Below are positions 8,041-15,744 of a stretch of DNA of 64,000 nucleotides, one piece after another. The position numbers and the translations under genes are program-made. Below the pieces are notes generated by a model that ran no database searches, had not been told where the DNA came from, and saw only the letters and a program-made list of their open reading frames with translations. Source of the DNA: Victivallis vadensis (GTDB taxonomy: Bacteria > Verrucomicrobiota > Lentisphaeria > Victivallales > Victivallaceae); contig NZ_QEKH01000018.1 of assembly GCF_003096415.1 (NCBI RefSeq), positions 1 through 64,000 of the forward strand, written 5' to 3'. Every line of letters begins with the position of its first letter. Position 1 is the stretch's first letter.

Positions 8041-9705
8041 TTATCGCTTCCTTCGCCGCCGAGTTCCTGCGGTATCCATGTGCCCGAAGAAACCAACAAC
8101 TAAAACTTGTTTTTCGATACAAGCTCCCCAATATATCCGAGTAGAGTCATCATCCAATTTTATATGAGGGGTTATCTCAACATCATGGCCTTCAAATTTG
8201 ATTTTTCGGCCATTCATGAGCTTCTTGTGTTTTTGAGTGGCCTGAGATTCCGCCATTGCTAGTCTTCTACCGGAAAGCCTTTCAAATTCCTGCTCAATGT
8301 TACCTTGCCGTTTGCCAGCGATACACCAATCCCACAGAAAGGTGTGCATTGTTACAAGCGTGTTCCAAAACGTTTCCGTATCCTTAAATGTCGAATCAGC
8401 TAAATTTTCCATAGCATCAGCAGTAAAAACGATATGACCGGGAAAAAGCTTTTGGAACCAATGTAACGCCATTTCTAACGAGTTTGGATAATTATAGAAG
8501 CATTTATCAGCCGTAACTTGGGGATGATGTTGTTTCTTTTCCGTCAATTGATGTTGGAGATTTTCGATTTTAGAATTTAAACGTGATTCTTGACCTTCAT
8601 ATTCCTCACATTTTCCCTGCAGTTCTCCAATCTTTCCCTCTAATTCATCAACTCGCTTTTGTAAATCATCATTGTCCTTCCATAACATTTCATTAAATTG
8701 TTGAATTTCATCAATAGAAGATGCTTCACCCTTCTTTCGATTTTTCAGTTCAATAATTCGTTGCTTTCTGAAAAATGAAATTACTTCATCTGGTGAAAGC
8801 GGGTAGTTACTATGATAGCTTAGGTTTTTTCTTAATACAGCATCTGCAAATAGTTTTTCGGCATCTTCCTGTCCTAGTTGCAACAGCTTTTTGCCTGTAA
8901 CAAAACGATGGCGGAACGAGGCGGTTGGGGAGTTATTGTCTACGCCTTGCAGATATAAGCGAACAGCACCATCATATGTGAAAAGCTTTCGACCGAGCAT
9001 CACTCTAAATTCATCAAGAATATCATTATTTTTAGGAGGAAGTACGAATACTTGAGCTGCTCCCTGAAGACGTTTGGCTAACTTTTCTGGATCAACCAAG
9101 TAATTTCCTGATTCTTTCACTGGCGTTATTAGTATAACCGGACAGCTACGAGCTAAGTCGTCCAAATGGGAACGAAACCGATCGCCATCACCCAAGTGTA
9201 AAAGTGTTGCATTACCAGAAAATTCAGCGTTACCAGAATAGCTGATCATGGTTGAAGAAGTCAAAATACGTTTTACGATATTGGGAGTTGTGGGGACTGG
9301 CGTTGGGGGCATTTCGCCTAAATAATTTGCATCAATATTATAGGTCGTTTGTACTTGAAAGAAAATATCGGCAGATTGATTTTCAAATAAACCAATATAT
9401 GTATACCATTTTCGGAAAGGATAATCCCGATCGGGTTGTTCATGTAATAACGCCCAAACTCGATTTTTCCGTTCATACTCTTCTGCATAAGCAGTTTTAA
9501 TAAAAAATGGACCAAAGTGTTCGCTTCCTCCATTCTCAAACCACTTATCATACATGCCATTAATCGGCAGTCTATGAGCTCTAGGTTGATATGCAGCCCA
9601 AGAACGAACTTGGTTTAAAAGCTCTTGCCACAAATTGATCTGTTGATTTTTCCTTGAAGGACGGACAAAAAAACCACAGCGATAATGTAATGTTCCTACC
9701 TGCAT
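8041..9705 (-). CDS. Unknown 554-aa accessory protein with central coiled coil
   Basis: I do not recognise this protein with certainty. Residues 1-170 form a globular N-terminal region with many aromatics (KWYTYIGLFENQ). Around residue 190-230, PVILITP and YLVDPEKLAKRL are followed by QVFVLPP, an alpha/beta pattern I associate with uncharacterised proteins of defence-rich regions. A heptad-rich coiled coil covers about 335-390 (DDLQKRVDELEGKIGELQ). The C-terminal part, from about 400, ends in a compact beta-rich segment (RIYWGACIEKQVLVVGFFG) with a basic tail, loosely like small RelE/ParE-type or nuclease modules. Its GC content is clearly lower than that of the chromosome to the right, and it stands alone, so horizontal acquisition is likely. 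A single-gene defence role is speculation. Confidence 0.7.
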   Translation of the reverse strand: MQVGTLHYRCGFFVRPSRKNQQINLWQELLNQVRSWAAYQPRAHRLPINGMYDKWFENGGSEHFGPFFIKTAYAEEYERKNRVWALLHEQPDRDYPFRKWYTYIGLFENQSADIFFQVQTTYNIDANYLGEMPPTPVPTTPNIVKRILTSSTMISYSGNAEFSGNATLLHLGDGDRFRSHLDDLARSCPVILITPVKESGNYLVDPEKLAKRLQGAAQVFVLPPKNNDILDEFRVMLGRKLFTYDGAVRLYLQGVDNNSPTASFRHRFVTGKKLLQLGQEDAEKLFADAVLRKNLSYHSNYPLSPDEVISFFRKQRIIELKNRKKGEASSIDEIQQFNEMLWKDNDDLQKRVDELEGKIGELQGKCEEYEGQESRLNSKIENLQHQLTEKKQHHPQVTADKCFYNYPNSLEMALHWFQKLFPGHIVFTADAMENLADSTFKDTETFWNTLVTMHTFLWDWCIAGKRQGNIEQEFERLSGRRLAMAESQATQKHKKLMNGRKIKFEGHDVEITPHIKLDDDSTRIYWGACIEKQVLVVGFFGHMDTAGTRRRRKR

Positions 9706-10304
9706 TTACTATTCTCTTGTATTATTTTTCAAAATTCTATTTCTTACAAATTGCGTCAAACGTGTTTTCCCATTGTGGATTAGCAATGGAATTTCCAGCT
9801 TTTCTGCTAATTCATTGGCATAACATATTTCCATCTTTTGGAAAGCCTTAATTTTATCATACCACAGCGAGCAGAAAAACATCATCAGGATATGCCAAAT
9901 AATGGCATACTGACAAGCCGTTTTTCTGCAAGACGCTGTTGGTAAAGTGGTAGTTCAGATGGGACGTCTGTATTCAGTTGTAGAATTTATTTCTTAATTT
10001 GCTTTGGTTTACTTCCTTTCCATATAAGGTAAAACTCCTGTAATGTACTTCAGAAATTCGTCAATGCAAATTCAACTGATACTGCATTTCTCTTTTTTTT
10101 ACAACGTCCTGCTGTTTCGGCGAAGGCGGGGCAATGAATCAGAGTTGTTTTACAATACCTGCATATATCTTGTTGTTATTGAGGTCTTTGTTCCAGAAGT
10201 TCATTTTTTCCGCTATTGGCAGGTCAATGAGTGAAAATTTATTTTCCCGCCTGCGACATTTCCGACCGTCCATCTTTCTCCTTTTGCTGTTTCACGGTAA
10301 AAGA
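9706..10304. other. Gene-poor low-GC stretch
   Basis: About 600 bases hold only short frames without ribosome sites or recognisable protein patterns. A small inverted repeat (TATGCCA / TGGCATA) lies near 9892-9910. The stretch marks the border between the low-GC accessory region and the high-GC chromosome that begins with the MATE gene. Confidence 0.5.
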
Positions 10305-10350
10305 AAATCCCTTTCGCTTTGCAGTGTGATACACTGCCGGAAAGGGATTT
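10305..10350 (-). terminator. Rho-independent terminator of MATE operon
   Basis: An outer 11-bp stem (10305-10315 with 10340-10350) encloses an inner seven-pair stem (10321-10327 with 10331-10337). On the minus strand it is followed by TTTTCTTTT. It lies about 50 bases beyond the MATE stop codon. Confidence 0.8.
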
Positions 10351-10398
10351 CTTGCATGAAGAAAACGGAAAAATCAAAAAAATCGCCGGATTTCCGCG

Positions 10399-11859
10399 TT
10401 ATTGCGTGTCGCTGGCGCTGTCCACGTGGGCCTGGGCGGCGGCGAAGGCCTGGAGGCGGTTCGGCAGGAAGCGGCTCCAGGAGACCGGAGCGTAGACCGG
10501 CGGGGGCATGCCGTCTTCCGGAAGCTGTCGGGTCATGCGGCGGGCGAGCCAGAAGCCGATTCCTCCGGCAAGAACGTCGGCGATCAGCCGGGCGGCGAAG
10601 AGCGCTTCGAGCGAATGCAGATAGAGCGCCAGCAGCGACAGCGGAATCATCAGCCCGAGAATGCGCAGCGCGTTCAGCCACGCCGCCACGGCGGGACGGC
10701 CGCAGCCGGTGAAGAAGAATCCCGAGTAGCGGTGGATTTCGATCATGCCGAATCCCCATGGAATAATGTACATGCAGAGCGTCATGATCTTCTGCACATC
10801 GCGGTCCGGCGAGAAGAAGCGCACCAGCACCGGGGCCGTGAAGAAGTAGATCACCGCCATCGCCAGCAAAAACAGGAACGCGAAGCGCATCGAAAAACGG
10901 CGGCAGACGCGGATGCGGCTGTAGAGCCGGGCGCCGTAGTTCTGGCCGACCATGGAAAGTAGCGGAATGCCGAGCGCCATCGGGAAGATGAAAGCGACCA
11001 TTTCAAGCCGTCCGGCCGCGGCGGTCGCGGCGACGGCGGTGTCGCCGAAGGCGGCGGTGATCCGCGTGATGATCGCCGAACCGATCGGCATCATCAGCAT
11101 GCCGATGGAGGCGGGGACGGCGAACCGGATGATCAGCTTCCATGAGCTTTTAAGCCGTTTCCACGGAATCCGCTCGAAGCGGAGCAGGCCGTGGCGCCTG
11201 TAAAGGATCGTCAGCACCGCGATCGTCGCGACGAGCTGCGAGCCGATGGTCGCCAGCGCCGCTCCCCGGATGCCCATCGCCGGAACCGGTCCCCAGCCGA
11301 AGATGAACAGCGGGTCGAAAACCACGTTGATGATCATGCCGACGATCATCATGCCGCTGGCCACCTTGGAGTCGCCGGCGGCGATCAGCAGGTCGTTGCC
11401 GGTCATCGACAGCGAGGCGGTCGCACAGCCGAAATACCAGATGTTCATATAGCCCTTGACCTGTTCGAGGGTTTCGCCGGTCGCACCGAATTTTTCGAAG
11501 ATCCAGCCGGTCGTGCTCATGCCGAGCAGCGCAAGCACGAGGGAGATCGCGAAGATCAGCAGTACGCCGGAGGTGACCAGCTTGGCCGCCTTGGATTTGC
11601 GCCCGCCGCCGAGCGCCTGGGCCGAAGTGGTCATCACGCCGGAGGCGAGGCCGTGGAACAGGCAGCCGATCAGCATGATGACCGGGAAGGTGAACCCCAT
11701 CGCGGCAAGCGGCGACTTGCCCAGCTGCCCGACGAAATAGGTGTCGGCGATGTTGTAGCCGGACATCGCCAGAGTTCCGGCCAGCATCGCGAAGCCGGTT
11801 TTGAGCATGGTTCCCTCGATGGAACCGCGGGTGTAGGCGGCATTGTCTTTTTTCAGCAT
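10399..11859 (-). CDS. MATE family multidrug efflux transporter
   Basis: This 486-residue inner-membrane protein has about twelve hydrophobic segments in the two six-helix halves of the MATE fold. The family hallmark is near the N-terminus (SGYNIADTYFVGQLG), and a matching second half begins with IRFAVPASIGMLMMPIGSA. It would export cationic drugs or metabolites by Na+ or H+ antiport. Its ATG overlaps the end of the MarR gene by seven bases, so the pair is co-transcribed and the regulator very probably controls the exporter. A strong terminator follows at 10305-10350. The substrate cannot be inferred. Confidence 0.9.
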   Translation of the reverse strand: MLKKDNAAYTRGSIEGTMLKTGFAMLAGTLAMSGYNIADTYFVGQLGKSPLAAMGFTFPVIMLIGCLFHGLASGVMTTSAQALGGGRKSKAAKLVTSGVLLIFAISLVLALLGMSTTGWIFEKFGATGETLEQVKGYMNIWYFGCATASLSMTGNDLLIAAGDSKVASGMMIVGMIINVVFDPLFIFGWGPVPAMGIRGAALATIGSQLVATIAVLTILYRRHGLLRFERIPWKRLKSSWKLIIRFAVPASIGMLMMPIGSAIITRITAAFGDTAVAATAAAGRLEMVAFIFPMALGIPLLSMVGQNYGARLYSRIRVCRRFSMRFAFLFLLAMAVIYFFTAPVLVRFFSPDRDVQKIMTLCMYIIPWGFGMIEIHRYSGFFFTGCGRPAVAAWLNALRILGLMIPLSLLALYLHSLEALFAARLIADVLAGGIGFWLARRMTRQLPEDGMPPPVYAPVSWSRFLPNRLQAFAAAQAHVDSASDTQ

Positions 11860-12311
11860 GATTTATGCCCTTTCGGCCTGCGGAGTGTGGAGAGAAAGGT
11901 GCCGACCGTTTCGATTGCGGCGAGTTCCGCCGGAGTTGCCGCTTGAAACAGCTGCTCGACCCGGCTGCGGAAATTCCGGTCGATTTCGTCGAGCGATTTG
12001 CGGATTTCCGGATCGACGGTGAGCCGGATGCTGCGGCGGTTTTCCGGATTGAGCTCCCGGTGGACGATGCCGGCCCGGACCAGTTTGTCCACTGCCGCGG
12101 AAGCGGCCGGAGCCGAAAGCCCGGTGTGGTGCATCACATCCTGCAGCGCACAGGGCTGGTGGTTCATGATCACGATCAGTTGATTGAGCTGACGCGGGCC
12201 GAATTGCCCGAGCGGATCATCCGACTGGCGTTGCTCCCAGTAATCGATCACGCACTGCCGCCGCAGTTCTTCGACCAGCGCGTGCATGGTGAAGAATGGT
12301 TCGAGATTCAT
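11853..12311 (-). CDS. MarR family transcriptional regulator
   Basis: This 152-residue winged-helix repressor has a recognition region of LSAPAASAAVDKLVRAGIVH and a wing with NRRSIRLTV, flanked by N- and C-terminal dimerisation helices. The ATG at 12309-12311 (MNLEPFF) is preferred, with GGAAATGAT just upstream; a longer frame to 12377 runs into the promoter. It heads an operon with the MATE exporter, the usual MarR arrangement of ligand-induced derepression of an efflux pump. Its own promoter overlaps that of the divergent HAD gene, so both may be controlled by it. Confidence 0.88.
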   Translation of the reverse strand: MNLEPFFTMHALVEELRRQCVIDYWEQRQSDDPLGQFGPRQLNQLIVIMNHQPCALQDVMHHTGLSAPAASAAVDKLVRAGIVHRELNPENRRSIRLTVDPEIRKSLDEIDRNFRSRVEQLFQAATPAELAAIETVGTFLSTLRRPKGHKSC

Positions 12312-12329
12312 ATCATTTCCATAATTTAA

Positions 12330-12377
12330 TTGTTTTGTTTTGGAAGCGTAATATAGTATGGATTCAATAAAATTCAA
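12330..12377. promoter_or_regulatory. Overlapping divergent promoters of marR-MATE and HAD gene
   Basis: On the plus strand TTGTTT (12330-12335) and TATAGT (12352-12357) are 16 bases apart. On the minus strand TTGAAT (12372-12377) and TATATT (12350-12355) are also 16 apart. The two -10 boxes overlap. ATTCAAT occurs twice nearby (12362-12368 and 12372-12378) and could belong to a MarR operator. Confidence 0.6.
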
Positions 12378-12460
12378 TGGGGCGAAACAGGTTTCTGTGG
12401 AAATTTCGGCGGAAACGGAGTATCTTAATAGATCACATTCCGACAGAGGAGGAGTTTGCC

Positions 12461-13255
12461 GTGATCAGATTGATTGCAGTCGATATGGATGGAACGCTGC
12501 TGGACAGCTCGCACCGGTTGCCGCCGGGGCTGTTCCCGGTGGTTCGTGAGTTGAAGCGTCGTGGCGTGCGTTTCGCGGTGTCGAGCGGGAGGCAGTATTA
12601 CAATTTGCTGAAGCTGTTCGAGCCGGTGCGCGATGAAGTGACCTTCATCTGCGAAAACGGCGCGATCGTGTTTGAGAATCACCGGAACGTTTATTGCAGC
12701 GAGATCGGATTCGACCGGCTGGTGGAACCGCTCCGGGCGATCCGGGCGATCAGGGGGGCTGAGCCGGTTTTCTGCGGCCTCAAATCCGCTTATGCCGAAA
12801 GCCGCGATCCGTTTTTTCTCGAAAACGCCTGCCGCTACTACGAGCGGCTCGAAATCGTGCCGGATATTCTGGAGGCGGCAAAGCAGGACAAAATCTGCAA
12901 GGTCGCGGTGTTCGATGCGGTCGACGCGGAGAGCAACTGTTATGTGCGGTTGGAACGGTTCCGGGACGGTTTCATGGTGATCCTCTCCGGCAGCCGCTGG
13001 GTGGACCTGATGAATCCGGGCGTGGACAAGGGCGTGGCGATCGAGGCATTGCAGCGGCAGTTCGGGATCGCTCCGGCCGAGTGCATGGCGTTCGGAGATT
13101 ACCTGAACGATTGCGGCATGATGCGCGTATGCGATTACAGCTATGCGATGGCGAACGCCCATCCCGGACTGAAAGCGGTCTGCCGTTTCGAGGCGAAATC
13201 CAACGACGAAAACGGCGTGCTGGAAAAAATCCGGGAGTTTTTCCCGGAGCTTTGA
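12461..13255 (+). CDS. HAD-IIB (Cof-type) sugar phosphatase
   Basis: This 264-residue haloacid-dehalogenase phosphatase has motif I DMDGTLLDSS (nucleophile and acid aspartates), motif II in VSSGRQ, a lysine in VDKGVAIE, and motif IV GDYLNDCGMM near the C-terminus. The C2B cap lies between motifs II and III. Enzymes of this subfamily hydrolyse sugar phosphates or related metabolites in the cytoplasm. The start is the GTG at 12461, because AGGAGG sits seven bases upstream; the in-frame ATG at 12377 has no ribosome site and adds an unlikely basic tail. The gene is divergent from the MarR-MATE operon. Confidence 0.88.
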   Translation: MIRLIAVDMDGTLLDSSHRLPPGLFPVVRELKRRGVRFAVSSGRQYYNLLKLFEPVRDEVTFICENGAIVFENHRNVYCSEIGFDRLVEPLRAIRAIRGAEPVFCGLKSAYAESRDPFFLENACRYYERLEIVPDILEAAKQDKICKVAVFDAVDAESNCYVRLERFRDGFMVILSGSRWVDLMNPGVDKGVAIEALQRQFGIAPAECMAFGDYLNDCGMMRVCDYSYAMANAHPGLKAVCRFEAKSNDENGVLEKIREFFPEL

Positions 13256-13269
13256 TTCTTTGCGGCGAT

Positions 13270-13297
13270 TTGACTTTTCCGCAATTCCTGCTATAGA
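13270..13297 (+). promoter_or_regulatory. Sigma-70-type promoter of the 13336 gene
   Basis: TTGACT (13270-13275) and TATAGA (13292-13297) are spaced by 16 bases. They lie about 40 bases before the ATG, after the stop of the HAD gene. Confidence 0.65.
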
Positions 13298-13335
13298 TAA
13301 AGGAGACGGGGGGCGAACGAAAAGGAGGAGATCGC

Positions 13336-13911
13336 ATGGACCGCAAAGAATTGAACCGCTATCTGCCGCCGGAGTATCGCGACTTCAACGACTGGTGCGC
13401 GCATATTCCGAAATACAACAGCGGCCTGACCGCGAAAATCGACGCATTCAATCTGCCGGAACATCCGGAGAGCTGGAGCCGGGAGAAGCTGTATGAGATC
13501 GTGCTCTGGGAGTTGAACCGCTATCCGCAGATTGACGACGCGCTGTTCGCCGAGCTGGGCAGGATCGCCGGGTTGAAACGCGCCGACGCCCGTAAAGCCG
13601 CGCCGACGCTGAAAAAGCTTTTGCAGTGCCGCAATGTGGGGCTGACGATGGCGACGGCGATTCTGCGCTTCATCAATCCGGCGGTGTTCCAGACCATGAA
13701 CCGTCGCAATTTCCATGTGGTGCTGGGGAGCGAGGAGGAGTATCCCGACCCGCCGGCCAAGCTGACGCCGGCGTTTCTCGACCGGGTCTGCGACTGCTAT
13801 TTCCGTTATCTGGAGGCATTGCGCGAGCTGACTGGCGACGGCTTCGATTTCGAAGTGGCGGACCGGATGCTCTACCAGGTGGACAAGGCTTCCGGCCGCA
13901 AGCTCTCCTGA
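13336..13911 (+). CDS. Hypothetical protein with HhH-glycosylase-like segment
   Basis: This 191-residue soluble, helical protein starts MDRKELNRYLPP after an AAGGAGGAGATCGC leader. The middle contains LLQCRNVGLTMATAILRF. That pattern (C/G-VG-x3-A-x-A-I-L) recalls the helix-hairpin-helix turn of base-excision glycosylase-fold proteins and of several uncharacterised families. It has no catalytic lysine-aspartate pair that I can place with confidence. It has its own promoter and no operon partner. The function remains unknown; a DNA- or nucleotide-related role is only a guess from the fold resemblance. Confidence 0.7.
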   Translation: MDRKELNRYLPPEYRDFNDWCAHIPKYNSGLTAKIDAFNLPEHPESWSREKLYEIVLWELNRYPQIDDALFAELGRIAGLKRADARKAAPTLKKLLQCRNVGLTMATAILRFINPAVFQTMNRRNFHVVLGSEEEYPDPPAKLTPAFLDRVCDCYFRYLEALRELTGDGFDFEVADRMLYQVDKASGRKLS

Positions 13912-14101
13912 ACCTGTCAGGTTGGCGACTGCGTTATTTCCGCAACCATACGAATGTGCTCAAAGACGACCCGGGCTGACCGATAGAGCTGCTGAAAGCA
14001 CGGCGGCGGGAAGTGTGTTGGTACCGGCGGAGCGAACGATAAGAGCTGATATGCCGGATCGTATGCGAAACGGCAATCGGGCTGTGAAAATCCAATAAGC
14101 C

Positions 14102-14983
14102 TCACTTGTTCATGAAATACAGGGGCATGCTCCAGGCATAGTTGCCGTCCCGGTCGCGGAGCTGACAGCGCAGATAGCGCTGCGGCGGACGGTCGCGCAG
14201 GTCGACCCGGAGCGAGGTGGTTTCGGTGCCGGGGGAATCGGGAACCCGGCCGCAGTAACCGCGGGCTTGGGAGGTCAACAGGATCGCTTCCGCACACGGA
14301 GTGAATTCCGCCTCAAAAATACCGTCCTTGTAACTTAAACGGTGAAATTCTGGCCCCTGCGAGGCGTAGAAATCGCCCGCTTTCAATGCGGCCAGCAACG
14401 CCTGCGGAGTATTGTTTTCGGCGCAGATCATCGTCCAGCCCCGGAACAGGTCGCTGGTGCGGTGCATATCGTCCACTGCCAGCGCCGTGCAACGTTTCCC
14501 GGCATCGAGAATTTCATCCCACAGCTGCATATTGTACGCCTTGCCGATGTAGCGGGTGCTGGTGTTGTAGACTTCGGTGCCGCAGACGCCGGACAGGGTC
14601 ATGACCTCGGCGGAGGTGAACCCGCACCAGTAGGGATGGGCGGCGAAGACGATGCCTCCGGCGGCGTTGACCGCATCCACCGCCTGTTGACCGGATTCGA
14701 ATTCGCCCGGAAAACTTTCCGGCACGCCGAGCGCCAGCAGATGCCACCGGATACCGCGCGGCCCATTCGGATGCAGTTCGATGCCGGAGAGCAGCGTGAG
14801 TCCGCCGCCGTCGTAGCCGGAAACCGGATTGGTTTTGCGGTGGTCGGTGAAGGCCAGCACACTGTAGCCGTGTTCCCGGTAGAGCCGGATCACCTCCTGC
14901 GGCGGAAATTCGCCGTCGGAAAGGGTGGAGTGGGTGTGCAGATTGGCTTTGTAGCTGTGCAGTCGGCGTCCGTAGAAATCCAT
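14102..14983 (-). CDS. PHP-domain metal-dependent phosphoesterase
   Basis: This 293-residue protein of the PHP superfamily (histidinol-phosphatase and trpH-like) has metal ligands in ANLHTHSTLSDG (residues 14-25), AFTDHRK, GIELHP, FAAHPYW and VDDMHR, an almost complete PHP site. It would hydrolyse a phosphoester, possibly a nucleotide or oligonucleotide, in the cytoplasm. It lies 13 bases downstream of the XRE-cupin regulator and is presumably in its operon. About 190 bases between its stop and the preceding gene hold nothing recognisable. The substrate is not evident from the sequence. Confidence 0.85.
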   Translation of the reverse strand: MDFYGRRLHSYKANLHTHSTLSDGEFPPQEVIRLYREHGYSVLAFTDHRKTNPVSGYDGGGLTLLSGIELHPNGPRGIRWHLLALGVPESFPGEFESGQQAVDAVNAAGGIVFAAHPYWCGFTSAEVMTLSGVCGTEVYNTSTRYIGKAYNMQLWDEILDAGKRCTALAVDDMHRTSDLFRGWTMICAENNTPQALLAALKAGDFYASQGPEFHRLSYKDGIFEAEFTPCAEAILLTSQARGYCGRVPDSPGTETTSLRVDLRDRPPQRYLRCQLRDRDGNYAWSMPLYFMNK

Positions 14984-14996
14984 GATGATGAAATCC

Positions 14997-15578
14997 TTAC
15001 CGTTGGTTTTCCGTTTCGCGCACGAAGTAGAAGGCGATCAAGGTTCCCGGTGCGCCGGAGTCGTTTTCCGGCACGTGCGGCAGCGTCCCGTCGAAGTAAA
15101 GCGCGTCGCCGGGGGTGAGTTCCACGACTTCGTCGCCGAGCCGGTAGCGAAAACGGCCGTCGAGGATGTACAGCAGCTCGTCGCCTTCGGTGGAGACCGG
15201 TTCGCCTCCGCTGCCGCACGGAATGGTCACGTACATCATCTGCATATTCACGGCGGAAAGCGAGGTTTCGAAGATCATCCGGTAGTGCAGATGACGCCCC
15301 TCCTCGCGTTCGACCGTTTTCTGTTCTTCCGGGCGGACGAGCAGCCAGCGTGCCTTGCTGCCGAGCGTCATGTCTCGGAAGAATTCCGCAAGATCGGTTT
15401 CCAGTGCGGCGGCGATGTCCACTAGCACCGGCAGCGACGGAATCGTCCGGAAATTTTCGATCTTGGAAAGCAGCCCGGCGGTCAGTCCGGTCCGGTCGGC
15501 CAGGGTCTGCAGCGTCATCTTCCGCTCTTTCCGGGCCATCTTGATCCGGGTGCCGAGGGCGATCAGTTGTTCACGCAT
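14997..15578 (-). CDS. XRE-family regulator with C-terminal cupin domain
   Basis: This 193-residue regulator has an N-terminal helix-turn-helix at about residues 10-65 (MTLQTLADRTGLTAGLLSKI, then FRTIPSLPVLVDIA). A cupin barrel fills the C-terminal half (GGEPVSTEGDELLYILDGRF, PGDALYFDGTLPH). Such proteins sense a small ligand in the cupin pocket and repress nearby metabolic or transport genes. Its promoter contains one of two near-identical operator-like repeats, with the other at the promoter of the divergent transporter, so autoregulation and control of the transporter are likely. Confidence 0.9.
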   Translation of the reverse strand: MREQLIALGTRIKMARKERKMTLQTLADRTGLTAGLLSKIENFRTIPSLPVLVDIAAALETDLAEFFRDMTLGSKARWLLVRPEEQKTVEREEGRHLHYRMIFETSLSAVNMQMMYVTIPCGSGGEPVSTEGDELLYILDGRFRYRLGDEVVELTPGDALYFDGTLPHVPENDSGAPGTLIAFYFVRETENQR

Positions 15579-15613
15579 GGTTTCGGAGCTCCTTTACAGG
15601 TTCTTTGTTATAT

Positions 15614-15641
15614 ATTATATTGAATTATTGTAAAAATACAA
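15614..15641 (-). promoter_or_regulatory. Promoter of XRE-cupin gene with operator repeat 1
   Basis: On the minus strand TTGTAT (15636-15641) and TATAAT (15614-15619) are 16 bases apart. The span 15617-15638 is a 22-base repeat matched, with one mismatch, at 15688-15709. Confidence 0.7.
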
Positions 15642-15687
15642 GATGGAAATTTGATAAATATTAAAAAATCCGTTTGCTTTCTCAAAA

Positions 15688-15720
15688 ATATTGAACTATT
15701 GTAAAAATAAATCCGATAAA
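15688..15720 (+). promoter_or_regulatory. Operator repeat 2 and promoter of EamA-type transporter
   Basis: The span 15688-15709 repeats 15617-15638 at 21 of 22 positions (core TTGAA[T/C]TATTGTAA) in the same orientation. It contains TTGAAC (15691-15696), followed 18 bases later by GATAAA (15715-15720), a plausible promoter for the gene at 15745. Confidence 0.6.
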
Positions 15721-15744
15721 ATTAACAAATAGTAACAAGAGGCG

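Noticed and set aside
9654-9851. A 65-codon plus-strand frame at the 5' end of the unknown accessory gene
   Set aside because: It lies across the start of the real gene on the other strand and has no ribosome site.
9925-9975. A tRNA-like string (GGTAAAGTGGTAG) in the gene-poor stretch
   Set aside because: No cloverleaf arms can be completed around it and there is no T-arm motif.
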